64,000 bases of DNA from Paenibacillus sp. S150. GTDB lineage: Bacteria; Bacillota; Bacilli; Paenibacillales; Paenibacillaceae. The notes under the pieces are model-generated. The model was not told where the DNA came from. It saw only the letters and a list, made by a program, of their open reading frames with translations, and did not search any database. A program made the translations under genes and the position numbers. Positions 46,521-55,491 of the stretch are shown here, one piece after another; position 1 is the stretch's first letter; every line of letters starts with the position of its first letter. The stretch covers positions 93,480 through 157,479 of the forward strand of contig NZ_JACBYI010000014.1 of the NCBI RefSeq assembly GCF_019352175.1. The letters are read 5' to 3'.

Positions 46521-47633
46521 ATGATCGAAATCAGCTTATGCATGATCGTCCGCAACGAGGAGAACAGCCTGCCCCGCTGCCTGTCTTCCGCAGCCTCCAT
46601 TGCGGACGAGATCATTATCGTGGATACAGGGTCAACAGACCGGACCAAAGAAATCGCCGAATCCTTTGGCGCGGTTATTTATGATTTTGCCTGGATTGAG
46701 GACTTCTCGGCGGCCCGGAACTTTGCCTTCAGCAAGGCAACCAAAGAATACATTCTGTGGCTGGACGCGGATGATTACTTGAAGGACAAGGACCATGAGC
46801 TTTTCAGAGCACTGAAGGACAGCCTGCCGGAGCATGTGAACAGTGTGAATATGCAATATAATCTCGCTTTCGACGCTGCGGGCAATGTGGTGACCTCACT
46901 CCGCCGCAACCGTCTGGTCCGCCGCAGCTGTAATTTCAAGTGGATCGGCCCCGTGCACGAATACCTGGAGGTCTATGGCCCTTTTTACAGCAGTGATGTC
47001 TGTATTACACACGGTAAAGACAAAGCGTACACGGACCGCAATCTGCGAATCTACCAGAAACGGGCAGCAGGAGGCGAGGTGTTCTCCCCGCGCGACCAGT
47101 ACTATTACGCCAATGAGCTGCGTGACCATGGGTTGTTTGAGGATGCTTGCCGGTACTATACTATGTTTCTGGAGGGCGGGCAGGGCTGGATTGAGGATAA
47201 TTACCAGGCCTGCCTGCGGCTGGCCGATTGCCGCGAACGGCTGGGGGATAAGGAAGGGTCTTTTGAAGCGCTCTGCCGGACTCTGAGGTACGACAAGCCG
47301 CGGGCGGAATTTTGCTGCAGGCTGGCTGCCTGGCACGTGGAGAAGAATCAGCTTCAGCAGGCGGTCTATTGGTATGAGCTTGCTGTGATGCTCCCCCGGC
47401 AGAATGACTCCATGGGCATGCGGAACGAGACCTACAGCACCTGGCTTCCGAACCTGCAGCTGGCCTTATGCTACGACCGTCTGGGACAGCATGAGAAGGC
47501 GAATATGTTCAATGAAACCGCACTGCGCTACCATCCATCCCATCCCAGCATGCTGTACAACCGGAATTATTTCAAAAACCTGCTGGGCGACAAATATGTG
47601 GAGCTGCAGCCGCACCCGGAGCATGCGGAATAA
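46521..47633 (+). CDS. Family 2 glycosyltransferase with TPR-like C-terminus
   Basis: 370 residues. The GT-A domain is clear: LCMIVRNEENSLPRCLSS, IIIVDTGSTDRTKEIAESFG and the metal-binding LWLDADDYL. From about residue 190 the protein is helical, with tetratricopeptide-like repeats (YYYANELRDHGLFEDACRYY, WYELAVMLPRQNDSM). Such SunS-like or TPR-linked enzymes glycosylate peptides, proteins or surface glycans. Ribosome-binding site AGGAGG. No linked acceptor gene is apparent. Confidence 0.9.
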   Translation: MIEISLCMIVRNEENSLPRCLSSAASIADEIIIVDTGSTDRTKEIAESFGAVIYDFAWIEDFSAARNFAFSKATKEYILWLDADDYLKDKDHELFRALKDSLPEHVNSVNMQYNLAFDAAGNVVTSLRRNRLVRRSCNFKWIGPVHEYLEVYGPFYSSDVCITHGKDKAYTDRNLRIYQKRAAGGEVFSPRDQYYYANELRDHGLFEDACRYYTMFLEGGQGWIEDNYQACLRLADCRERLGDKEGSFEALCRTLRYDKPRAEFCCRLAAWHVEKNQLQQAVYWYELAVMLPRQNDSMGMRNETYSTWLPNLQLALCYDRLGQHEKANMFNETALRYHPSHPSMLYNRNYFKNLLGDKYVELQPHPEHAE

Positions 47634-47684
47634 GAAAACACTCTCCCTTGCATCACCAATTGAAAAGGCTGCCGTTATCTGGCG

Positions 47685-47730
47685 ACAGCAAAGCCCGCTT
47701 CCAGCCGCTGCTTGAAGCGGGCTTTGCTGT
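47685..47730. terminator. Strong hairpin between convergent genes
   Basis: ACAGCAAAGCCCGCTTC and GAAGCGGGCTTTGCTGT form a perfect 17-bp stem. No T-tract follows, so the terminator call rests on position and strength. Confidence 0.7.
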
Positions 47731-47763
47731 GCAGATATTCCGAAACGGGCTGGGCCGCCGGTG

Positions 47764-49110
47764 TTACTGGAACAGCAGCGTCTGGATGGCGTGAGCCGGG
47801 ATGGTGTTCTCGGCCAGCCGGCCCCGGAACCGCAGCGTGAACGGCAGCCCGCTGTCCGAACGGTTCAGCACGACAACGGCGAAGGTTCCATCAGGGTTGC
47901 GGAAGGCCGTGGTTTCAAATTTGTCGGTATATTTGGAGCTGCCGACCCGGACGGCGCCCGGACGGATATATTTGCTGAAATGCCCGATGTAATAATACGA
48001 GCTCTCGTAGATCACTTCGTCCTTGACGGTGTCCCCGATAATCGGGGCATCACAGAAGTTGCCCACATGGTTCGGGCCGCCTTGTTCATCCAGAACGATG
48101 TTCCAGTCGGTCCAGCAGGACATCCAGTTGTTCAGGTTGCCGATGATGTCATGGCCGTAGCGTTCGCCCGTATTCCATGAGCCGAGATGCACTCCGCCTT
48201 CCTGGCAGCCTTCGCTGAAGAACAGCTTCTTGTCCGGGAAGCGGTCGTGAACCGCGCCCAGCGCCTCAAAATGATCGCCGGAATACCAGTGGAAGCAAAT
48301 GCCCCAGATGTATTTGGAAGCGGCCTGATCTTCAAAAGCGGTCTTCGCCCGCTCATACACCCGTTCCTTATTGTGATCCCAGATCATAATTCTGATATGC
48401 GCCAAGCCGGCGGCTTCGAGGGCGGGGCCAAGATAATCGCGCACGAAATCTTTTTCCTCTTCGGCAGTGTAAACGCAGGAATCCCAGATTTGTGCGGCCT
48501 TGGCTTCATTCTGCACGCTGACTGCCCAGATATCAATCCCGGCCTGCGAATAGGCCTGGATGTATTTCACGAACAGGTTGGCCCAGGCTTGCCTGTACTC
48601 TGGCTTCAGCTTGCCGCCATTGTTCATTTCACCATTGGTCTTCATGAAGGCCGGAGGACTCCATGGCGTGGAGAACAGCCGGAAGCCGCTGCCTACGGAA
48701 GCAGCCGCCCGCTTAATCAGCGGGAGTATCGATTCCTGGTCTCTGGAGATATTGAAGGAGGACAGCCCGGGGTCCACACCTTCGACGTAAGCGTAATTTC
48801 CGGTGGAGAAGTCACAGCTCTGGATATGCGTACGGCACAATGTGTATCCGATTCCATGCTCCGGATGAAAATAGGCATCCATGATCTCCTGCTGTCTCTC
48901 CTTGCCGAGCTTGGACAGAGTGGCCGCCGAAGCTTCGGTCAAGGCTCCGCCGAAGCCCTCGATCACCTGATATTCCAGGTCCTCATAAATATTAATCAGC
49001 TCATTTTCCTTCTCTGCGGCATCCGGCTGGAAGGTCAGAGCCTTGAGCTCGGCAAGCCGGTCTCCGGTTTCCTTGGCTGTCTGAATGACGCGAACGGTTG
49101 CATGTGTCAT
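47764..49110 (-). CDS. GH30 glycoside hydrolase (glucosylceramidase-like)
   Basis: 448 residues. GH30 hallmarks are QVIEGFGGALTEASA, TPWSPPAFMKTNG, the acid/base Glu202 in WAVSVQNEAK, and the nucleophile Glu300 in LFFSEGCQEGG; a C-terminal beta domain follows. Family members act on beta-glucosyl, beta-xylosyl or beta-fucosyl substrates. No signal peptide, so an intracellular glycosidase is likely. Strong AGGAGGTT site before the ATG. It is divergent from an AraC regulator, its probable controller. Confidence 0.92.
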   Translation of the reverse strand: MTHATVRVIQTAKETGDRLAELKALTFQPDAAEKENELINIYEDLEYQVIEGFGGALTEASAATLSKLGKERQQEIMDAYFHPEHGIGYTLCRTHIQSCDFSTGNYAYVEGVDPGLSSFNISRDQESILPLIKRAAASVGSGFRLFSTPWSPPAFMKTNGEMNNGGKLKPEYRQAWANLFVKYIQAYSQAGIDIWAVSVQNEAKAAQIWDSCVYTAEEEKDFVRDYLGPALEAAGLAHIRIMIWDHNKERVYERAKTAFEDQAASKYIWGICFHWYSGDHFEALGAVHDRFPDKKLFFSEGCQEGGVHLGSWNTGERYGHDIIGNLNNWMSCWTDWNIVLDEQGGPNHVGNFCDAPIIGDTVKDEVIYESSYYYIGHFSKYIRPGAVRVGSSKYTDKFETTAFRNPDGTFAVVVLNRSDSGLPFTLRFRGRLAENTIPAHAIQTLLFQ

Positions 49111-49272
49111 AGTGGTGCAGAACCTCCTGAAAGTTTTGTTGATTTTAATAAAGGCTGGTCTGGCAGTTTCTATTTGATTATAGAAGGTATTCCACCGGCT
49201 TTTGAAGAAACAATATGGTTGAGAACCTCAACGATCTGGTCGCCAAGGTTATAAGCGGAGAGGAGGAAGGCC

Positions 49273-50067
49273 ATGGAAATCCCCGGTGTTCATATTCATC
49301 TCAGCTCTTTCTCAAGGCATATCCAGCCGTTCCGGCATCTGTTCCGTGAGGGGCTGGATACCTATATCATAAGGCTTCAGGCCGAAGGCGAGTCTGAGGC
49401 TCTGATTGATGGCGAGATGGTTGCTGTTCTGCCCGGTGATCTGCTGCTGTTCCGTCCCGGCGAAGTATACGATCTGAGAATAGGCGAGAAGGAGAGTCCG
49501 CTGGGCTTCAGCGCCGATTATTACGTGATGTGTACGGGGGAATGGGTGGACCGCTGGTGGAACAAGCAGGAGCGGTCCAAGAAAACGAGAATTGCCGAGG
49601 ACAGCAAGCTGCAGAGTGTCTGGCAGCAGCTGATCCTGGAGAAGCGCCGGCTGGACGGAGGCAGCCCGGAAATTCTTGAGGCGCTGTTCAAAGCGCTCTG
49701 CCTGCTGCTGGACCGGGCGATTGCCGAAGCACCTGCCTCTCCCTCGGCATCGCTGCTGCTCGGGCTGAAGATGAAGAGCTATATCGAAGAGCATGCCACC
49801 TCGCTTCTCAGGCTGGAGGATGTCGCCCGCCACGCGGGTATCAGTGTAACCCGGGCGGTTCATCTGTTCAAGGGGAAGTTTGGATGTTCAATTATGCAGT
49901 ACGCCGGACAAATCCGCCTGGCGATGGCTCTGCAGCTGATGGACAACAGCAACTATACGCTGGAGCGGATTGCGGAGGAAACAGGGTTCGGCAGCTATAC
50001 CTATTTCCACAGAGTGTTCCGTGAACGCTATGGTGTGGCTCCCGGAGTGTACCGAAAGCGCTCTTAG
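49273..50067 (+). CDS. AraC-family transcriptional regulator
   Basis: 264 residues. An N-terminal cupin-like sensor domain (LDTYIIRLQAEGESEALIDG, VLPGDLLLFRPGEVYDLR) is followed by a double helix-turn-helix from about 165 (LRLEDVARHAGISVTRAVHL and LERIAEETGFGSYTYFHRVF then RERYGVAPGVYRK). Ribosome-binding site AGGAGGAAGG. It is divergent from the GH30 gene and probably senses a sugar released by it. Confidence 0.92.
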   Translation: MEIPGVHIHLSSFSRHIQPFRHLFREGLDTYIIRLQAEGESEALIDGEMVAVLPGDLLLFRPGEVYDLRIGEKESPLGFSADYYVMCTGEWVDRWWNKQERSKKTRIAEDSKLQSVWQQLILEKRRLDGGSPEILEALFKALCLLLDRAIAEAPASPSASLLLGLKMKSYIEEHATSLLRLEDVARHAGISVTRAVHLFKGKFGCSIMQYAGQIRLAMALQLMDNSNYTLERIAEETGFGSYTYFHRVFRERYGVAPGVYRKRS

Positions 50068-50075
50068 GCATCAAA

Positions 50076-50111
50076 AAGGCCTGCGGCACATTCGAATGTG
50101 CCGCAGGCCTT
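50076..50111. terminator. Bidirectional terminator (perfect 36-bp palindrome)
   Basis: AAGGCCTGCGGCACATTC and its reverse complement adjoin without a mismatch, flanked by A and T residues, between two convergent genes. Confidence 0.9.
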
Positions 50112-50117
50112 GGATTT

Positions 50118-50885
50118 CTAGTGGCTGTGCAGAGGCTGTCCCTTGCCGTCCAGCAGGAGCTGGGGCTCACTGCTCGATATGAATTCGAGCACCTTGTCAA
50201 AGATAATCCGGTGTCCCTCCCGGTTGGGATGAATCCCGTCGCGGCAGATGAATTCCGTATAATCCGGCTGCTGAAGGAAGGCGCCCCTGACATCGATAAT
50301 CTTCGTCTTGGTGCTCTCGGCAACCTTGATAATCGTTGAGTTATACCGTTCCTGCCACCAGTAGATTTTCGTGACACTGCCCAGGAATTTCATAATCTTC
50401 GCTTCCGAGGCCGGATTGCTTCCGCTCACCCATTTGAAGTAGCTGTCCGCATTGAGCGGAGGCAGGCTCATTAGAATCGGCATGATTCCCTGGGTCTTCA
50501 AAAAATCGATCATATCCCGGAGCATGCTTTCGAAGGCCGGGAAATCGGTCTTGGGATTATGCTCTGCCTCCGGGTTATTCACGATCTCTTCCCAGTGGAA
50601 ATCGCAGTCGTTTCCCCCATACTCAATCAGCACCATATCGGGTTTTTCCTTCAGCACATCGCGCTTCAGATTGCCGAAGCCCTTGAACAGCGTATTGCCG
50701 AATCTGGCGGTGTTGCGCAGCGCCCCCTTCAGCTTCCCTTGCAGAAGAGAGACGTAGTTATCCTCCAGAATAACGTATTTGCTTCTGGCTTCATCGTAGA
50801 CTACACCTTTGGAGATGGAGTCTCCACTGACCATATATTTATACTCAAGCTCTGCAGACGCCGAACGATCCTCGTTCATATGCAT
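50118..50885 (-). CDS. SGNH/GDSL-family hydrolase
   Basis: 255 residues. Block I is MVSGDSISKG with Ser23 as nucleophile, block III is LIEYGGNDCDF, and block V is RDGIHPNREGH with the catalytic Asp/His pair. Members are esterases or deacetylases, often acting on polysaccharides or lipids. No signal peptide. Ribosome-binding site GGAGGTGAGG before ATG 50885. It stands alone; the substrate is unknown. Confidence 0.9.
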   Translation of the reverse strand: MHMNEDRSASAELEYKYMVSGDSISKGVVYDEARSKYVILEDNYVSLLQGKLKGALRNTARFGNTLFKGFGNLKRDVLKEKPDMVLIEYGGNDCDFHWEEIVNNPEAEHNPKTDFPAFESMLRDMIDFLKTQGIMPILMSLPPLNADSYFKWVSGSNPASEAKIMKFLGSVTKIYWWQERYNSTIIKVAESTKTKIIDVRGAFLQQPDYTEFICRDGIHPNREGHRIIFDKVLEFISSSEPQLLLDGKGQPLHSH

Positions 50886-51033
50886 TGCCTCACCTCCGAC
50901 TCCCTTTATTGTACTTAATCTTAGTGTAAACCATTCAGGAAGGCATTCCTATGTATAAATGTCACGGTCACGCCGAACAAGCAGCAGCGAAAATCCGCGA
51001 TTTGGGATTGCAGCTGCTGCATTCAGCCTGCAG

Positions 51034-52149
51034 TTACAGGCCTTTGTTTATTTTATAATCGGCCAACCGGCGGAATAACGGTGTCCGGGTTGACTCGTTC
51101 TGGGTGGACTGGGGGATATTCTGTACAAATCTTATTATAGCCTGTTCCATTTGTTTTACACTGTTGTCCCAGGTCCAGACCATAGAATCGGCCTCACCTT
51201 GTGCAGCAAGCCTGGCTCTGAGCGAAGGATCCTGAACCAGACGGAATACATCCTGCGCGAGCCGGTTTTCGTAGCGGTAGGAGAGCAGGCAATTGACGCC
51301 ATGACGGGCATACATAAGATTGCCGCCGGAGTATACGGACACCAGTGCAGCTCCGCAGCGCATGGACTCCAGCCCTGGCAGGGAACCGGTATCGTATGCG
51401 CTGGCGCTGACAAAAATATCGGCTCCATTATAGTGGAAGCAGAGTTCTTCATCATCCTTCGGGGTGAAGAAGCGGTATTTGCCTCCGGCACTCATCCTCT
51501 GCAAGGATTCCGAGGAATAGAACTCATCCGGAGGACAGATGAAGTTGATATTCACGTCCGGCGCGTTGTGCTTAACAATATCGAGTTGCTCCACCAGATA
51601 GTCCTGCTGGCGGTGCGAGGAAAATCCGTTTTCTTCCTTGCGGAGAATCGCCGTGATATTCAGAGGCTCATGGAGCATATGGCGGATATGCTGGTTGCGA
51701 AACGACGCGCTGATGCCAACCGGCACAATGCTCCCGGTGATTCCATGGCTTAAAGCGATCAATTCCTGCTGCCATTGGGATAAGACAAGCAGTTTGTCAG
51801 TGATATGATAGGAAGGGAAAGATACATTGTTTTCCGGCAGGAAGAGCGGCTCATAACACAAAGACAGCCGGATATGCATGCCTTTTCCTTTTTTGCTGGC
51901 CGCCTCGGATACGGGGACAGTCGTATAGAAATTGGACACGATTATTTCACTGGCAGGGAAATCGGATTCCCGCAGCACCGTGTGATCCGTCCGCAGCAAT
52001 TTGGAATGGATCTTATAGGAAATGTCGCCCCCGGACGGCATGAGGATCACAACTTCATGGCCCCGGTCGGTGAGCCTGTTGGTGAGTTCCACCAGCATGC
52101 GCTGCGCTCCGCCATGGCATAAGGTAAGGATGGGGAATGTAAACCTCAC
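51034..52149 (-). CDS. Family 4-type glycosyltransferase
   Basis: 371 residues. A GT-B enzyme: N-terminal PILTLCHGGAQRMLVELTNR and the C-terminal GADIFVSASAYDTGSLPGLE, with the EX7E-like motif ahead of MRCGAALVSVYSGG and RHGVNCLL. It probably adds a sugar to a surface polymer. The frame extends upstream to 52272, but GTG 52149 follows GAAGGGAGGAG and begins the first beta strand, so it is taken as the start. No other polysaccharide genes adjoin. Confidence 0.87.
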   Translation of the reverse strand: MRFTFPILTLCHGGAQRMLVELTNRLTDRGHEVVILMPSGGDISYKIHSKLLRTDHTVLRESDFPASEIIVSNFYTTVPVSEAASKKGKGMHIRLSLCYEPLFLPENNVSFPSYHITDKLLVLSQWQQELIALSHGITGSIVPVGISASFRNQHIRHMLHEPLNITAILRKEENGFSSHRQQDYLVEQLDIVKHNAPDVNINFICPPDEFYSSESLQRMSAGGKYRFFTPKDDEELCFHYNGADIFVSASAYDTGSLPGLESMRCGAALVSVYSGGNLMYARHGVNCLLSYRYENRLAQDVFRLVQDPSLRARLAAQGEADSMVWTWDNSVKQMEQAIIRFVQNIPQSTQNESTRTPLFRRLADYKINKGL

Positions 52150-52448
52150 CGATAATCTCCTCCCTTCTACAATGAAGCTGAACAAATAGAAAACATTGGT
52201 TATACATACTATTTTATTCAACGTATATGGAAAAGTACCGGGTCTGCAGTCATTAAATTTCAACCGTTTCACCTAAAGTGAGATTGCCGAATGAAGGAGA
52301 ATGAATGGCGAGTTCCGGGATGGAGGGCTGTTGCCGGGGCATCCAAAAGATACTGGCCGGAACGCAGAGCGTTACGCCTGCCGTTCCGGCCAGCTTGTAT
52401 GTGCCGCCAAATGGCTGCAGAGGATGTGCATTTGCTGCTCCTTGAAAA

Positions 52449-53294
52449 CTATGACCGATTCGCGGCCAGGCTGTTCAAAAGGCTTACCGTCTCCCGGATT
52501 TCCGGACCTTTAATTTCCTCCAGCGAGACATCGATCATCGGCTTGTGGGCCTGAAGCTTGTTCAGGAATTCCGCGGTATGGAACAAGCCCCGGCCTGCCT
52601 GGCCATGGCGGATATGGGAACCTCCCGGGTACATATCCTTCAGATGGGCCAGAATGATCCGGTCTCCAAACAGATTGAACGCATCATCAATAATTCTGTC
52701 CTGCTGAGGCACATTATCCCCGATCCAATTGCAGGGATCGAGCACTACGCCAATGGAGCTGGAGGGGACTTCGTCGAGAATCCGGCGCATTTTGGCCGGG
52801 GTGGACAACGTATGGGTGCATACCCCCTCCAGCCCCAGGAACACTCCCCACTTCTCTGCTTCTTCAGCCAGTTCCTCAACGGTTGTCCGGAGTGTCTCCC
52901 AGCCCAGTTCCTCATACCGGTAAGGCTCAAATTCTGCAAAGGTGGCCAGAGCCCCGGTTTCCGTAGCGACCATCGGCGCCCCGAACTGCCTGGCATAACG
53001 CAAATGCTCCTTGAACCGATCAATTTCCAGACGGCGGACCGCCGGGTCGGGATGAATCGGGTTAATGTAGCAGCCGAGCACACCGATGCGGATGCCCGCA
53101 CGGTCAAACTGCTCGCCGATATAACTCGCGAGGCCGGGGCTCAGCTTCCCGGCAGAGGTATCGATATCCTGTATCGCCTTGGACAAGGCTAGCTGCACAA
53201 AATCGATTCCGTACTCCTGAAGTGCGGCAGTGAGCCCTTTAAGCGGCAGACAGCCTGCGGTATGGGCTAAAGTTCCGTAACGGATGATGAACAT
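52449..53294 (-). CDS. Sugar phosphate isomerase/epimerase (xylose isomerase-like TIM barrel)
   Basis: 281 residues of the AP-endonuclease-2/xylose isomerase-like family. Metal-ligand segments are ATETGAL, LGLEGVCTHTLSTP, VVLDPCNWI, LAHLKDM and the final SLEEIKGPE. Such proteins isomerise or epimerise keto sugars or inositol derivatives. The open frame runs to 53633, but the domain begins at MFIIRYGTLAH; ATG 53294 directly follows AAAAGGAG, an unusually short gap. A cre-like site lies upstream. It is divergent from the CE7 esterase gene. Confidence 0.85.
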   Translation of the reverse strand: MFIIRYGTLAHTAGCLPLKGLTAALQEYGIDFVQLALSKAIQDIDTSAGKLSPGLASYIGEQFDRAGIRIGVLGCYINPIHPDPAVRRLEIDRFKEHLRYARQFGAPMVATETGALATFAEFEPYRYEELGWETLRTTVEELAEEAEKWGVFLGLEGVCTHTLSTPAKMRRILDEVPSSSIGVVLDPCNWIGDNVPQQDRIIDDAFNLFGDRIILAHLKDMYPGGSHIRHGQAGRGLFHTAEFLNKLQAHKPMIDVSLEEIKGPEIRETVSLLNSLAANRS

Positions 53295-53338
53295 CTCCTT
53301 TTGAAAATTATGGATTTGTATTACTATTAGCTTTATAT

Positions 53339-53380
53339 TAATAGCGCTTACAGCTACTTGCAATGACAAAGCGCTGACAG
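53339..53380. promoter_or_regulatory. Candidate cre site and direct repeats between the isomerase and CE7 genes
   Basis: The reverse complement of 53339-53352, TGTAAGCGCTATTA, matches 13 of 14 positions of a CcpA cre consensus. AGCGCTTACAG (53343) and AGCGCTGACAG (53370) are direct repeats 27 bp apart, which may be operator half-sites for another regulator. Both genes could be controlled from here. Confidence 0.5.
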
Positions 53381-53396
53381 AATAGGAGAGTATGCA

Positions 53397-54362
53397 ATGA
53401 ATATGATAGAGCTGCGCAAGCAGGAGCTGGAGAACTGCCGCCCTGAGCCGACACTGGATCTGGGAAAAGTCAACGGATTTTGGAATGGAATCCTTGCTGA
53501 GTACGCCCATAAACCGCTGGAGCTGACTTCTGTTCCCGAAGCCACCCCCTATCCGGGAATGCGGGTGGATAAAGTCGGATTTCGGGGGTTTGATGAAACC
53601 AGAGTCAACGCCTGGCATATTCAGCCCGCCCATGCGGATGGGGGCCTGCTGCCCTGTATCGTTACGTTCCCCGGCTATACCGGCGACAGGGGTTACCCGG
53701 AGCGCTATGCTTCCTGGGTGCTGCTCGGCTATTCGGTGCTGGCGGTGGATGTGCGCGGACAGCTTGGGGAGACCGGCAACCTGCTGCCGCTGGAGAGCGG
53801 TGTGATACGCGGCTGGATTACCCAGGGGCTGCTGGAGAAGGAACGCTCCTATTACATGGCAGTAGCCATGGATACCGTAAGGGCCATGGAGACCGCAGCG
53901 CAGCTTCCGGGAGTGGACCCGGCGCGCATTGCCATTACCGGAGGCAGCCAGGGCGGAGGCATTGCCCTGCTGGCAGGTGCGTTAAGCACACGGGCCGCCG
54001 CTGTCGCCGCCGATATCCCCAACCTTTGCCGGCTGGATTTCGGCGTGCTGAATTCAACCAGCTCTTTGACGGAAATCGGCGATTATGTAAGGCGTTACCC
54101 GGAGCACCTGGAGCGGGTGCTGGATACCCTTGCTTATTTCGATATCGTGAATCTGGCGCCGCGCATTACGGCTCCGGTGCTTATATCCGTCGGCTGGAAG
54201 GATACCGTCTGCATGCCGGAAACCATATACGCCGCATATCACCGCATTGAGTCGTCCAAGCAAATCCTCGATTATCCGTTTTCGGGGCATGAGGTTAGTG
54301 AGTACCATCACCGCCAGAAGGTGCTGTTTATGCAGAAGCATCTGGGGCAGGCCGGAGGATAG
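53397..54362 (+). CDS. CE7-family acetyl esterase (acetyl xylan esterase / cephalosporin-C deacetylase)
   Basis: 321 residues, the family size. Catalytic Ser184 lies in GGSQGG; Asp in GWKDTVCMPET (about 271) and His in FSGHEVSEYH (about 299) complete the triad; the family motif RGQ is at VDVRGQLGE. It removes acetyl groups from short xylo-oligosaccharides and related compounds. No signal peptide, so it acts in the cytoplasm. Ribosome-binding site TAGGAGAG. It is divergent from the sugar isomerase gene with a candidate cre site between them. Confidence 0.93.
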   Translation: MNMIELRKQELENCRPEPTLDLGKVNGFWNGILAEYAHKPLELTSVPEATPYPGMRVDKVGFRGFDETRVNAWHIQPAHADGGLLPCIVTFPGYTGDRGYPERYASWVLLGYSVLAVDVRGQLGETGNLLPLESGVIRGWITQGLLEKERSYYMAVAMDTVRAMETAAQLPGVDPARIAITGGSQGGGIALLAGALSTRAAAVAADIPNLCRLDFGVLNSTSSLTEIGDYVRRYPEHLERVLDTLAYFDIVNLAPRITAPVLISVGWKDTVCMPETIYAAYHRIESSKQILDYPFSGHEVSEYHHRQKVLFMQKHLGQAGG

Positions 54363-54388
54363 CCGGGGAAGAATTTTAGAGTGCACAA

Positions 54389-54427
54389 AAGGGCGCCGCA
54401 GCCTTGGCGGCTGTGAACGCCCTTTTT
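54389..54427 (+). terminator. Terminator after the CE7 gene
   Basis: AAGGGCG pairs with CGCCCTT, with inner GCAGCC/GGCTGT pairing, followed by TTTCT. Confidence 0.8.
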
Positions 54428-54430
54428 CTG

Positions 54431-54530
54431 AAAAGATAAGAATTTATGTGGTTCAAGCAATACATTAGCCTTATCTTTCCCGCTGAAACGGATACCGTCC
54501 TTATCAGGACGGCGAAGCCGTTTCCACTTG
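54431..54530 (+). repeat. Dispersed hairpin repeat, copy 4
   Basis: GATAAGAATTTATG, TTAGCCTTATCTTTCCCGC, TGAAACGGATACCGTCCTTA, TCAGGACGGCGAAGCCGTTT and CCACTTG. GAAACGG...CCGTTTC and CCGTCCT...AGGACGG form a nested hairpin. Nearly identical to copy 5. Confidence 0.85.
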
Positions 54531-54668
54531 AAAGATCAGAATTTATATGTATTGGGGGAAGCGAAGCTTATCTGTTATTTCACGGCTGCGCTGTAAATGA
54601 AAGAATGGATCGGGACTTCGGCCAAGCAAACTGGGCTATTGCGTTGGCCGCAGCGGGCAGGTAGAGGA

Positions 54669-55128
54669 AATCAGAGGCAGAAGTGCCTTTGATTCTCCTA
54701 GAAGCCGGCTGGACGGTGGAATCAAAGGCAGAAGTGCCTTTGATTCTCCTAGAAGCTGGCTGGATGGTGGAATCAAAGGCAGAAGTACCTTTGATTCTCC
54801 TAGAAGCCGGCTGGATGGTGGAATCAAAGGCAGAAGTGCCTTTGAATTCGCCCGAAGCCGGCTGGACGGTGGAATCAAAGGCAGAAGTGCCTTTGAATTC
54901 GCCCGAAGCCGGCTGGACGATGAAATCAAAGGCAGAAGTACCTTTGATTCTCCTAGAAGCCGGCTGGACGATGAAATCAAAGGTAGAAGTACCTTTGATT
55001 CTCCTAGAAGCCGGCTGGACGATGAAATCAAAGGCAGAAGTGCCTTTGATTCTCCTAGAAGCCGGCTGGACGATGAAATCAAAGGCAGAAGTACCTTTGA
55101 TTCTCCTAGAAGCCGGCTGGATGGTGAA
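54669..55128. repeat. Tandem array of nine 51-bp units
   Basis: Nine consecutive units of exactly 51 bp begin with AATCAAAGGCAGAAGTACCT or a close variant. AATCAAAGG and CCTTTGATT within each unit form a 9-bp hairpin. Units 4 and 5 carry GAATTCGCCCGAAGCC where others have GATTCTCCTAGAAGCC, and the last bases vary between GGTGG and GATGA, so copies have spread by internal duplication. Both strands show long open frames of 17-residue repeats without ribosome-binding sites, so coding is doubtful. No unique spacers, hence not a CRISPR. Confidence 0.95.
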
Positions 55129-55206
55129 ATCAGCGCGAAATGATTCTTCTCCTTCCCACTGAAATGGCAGCATTCTTAATATAGGACGCCGATAGGCGTC
55201 TTTCTT

Positions 55207-55311
55207 AAAAAGATAAGAATTTATTTATATGTTTCACGCTAAAAATTAGCCTTATCTTTCCCGCTGAAACGGATACCGTCCTTATCAGGACGGCGAAGCC
55301 GTTTCCACTTG
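55207..55311 (+). repeat. Dispersed hairpin repeat, copy 5
   Basis: Matches copy 4 almost base for base from GATAAGAATTTAT to CCACTTG, with a short insertion near the start. The two copies bracket the nine-unit 51-bp array. Confidence 0.85.
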
Positions 55312-55491
55312 TTGAATGTTGTTGCTTAGGGTTGACCATCTTAATAGCAAGAGGCGAGCTGGCCGGCTTGGGCCTGAACCCGGGCTTCTGCCTGCCGCCT
55401 GTTCAACCGGAGCATTCCGGTTTAATGTTATAATAAAGGCTCATTCCTGATGAACGCAAGGCAGCCTGGGAATCAGAGGAGGAACTCGCAG

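Noticed and set aside
48187..49254. 355-residue forward frame opposite the GH30 gene
   Set aside because: The reverse strand carries both GH30 catalytic glutamates and a strong start signal; the forward frame is a shadow.
54669..55128. CRISPR array
   Set aside because: Units are contiguous 51-bp repeats with no unique spacers, and no cas genes are nearby.
54580..55173. Repeat-protein genes across the 51-bp array, both strands
   Set aside because: Because 51 is divisible by three, any frame without a stop in one unit stays open. There are no ribosome-binding sites, and both strands are open at once.
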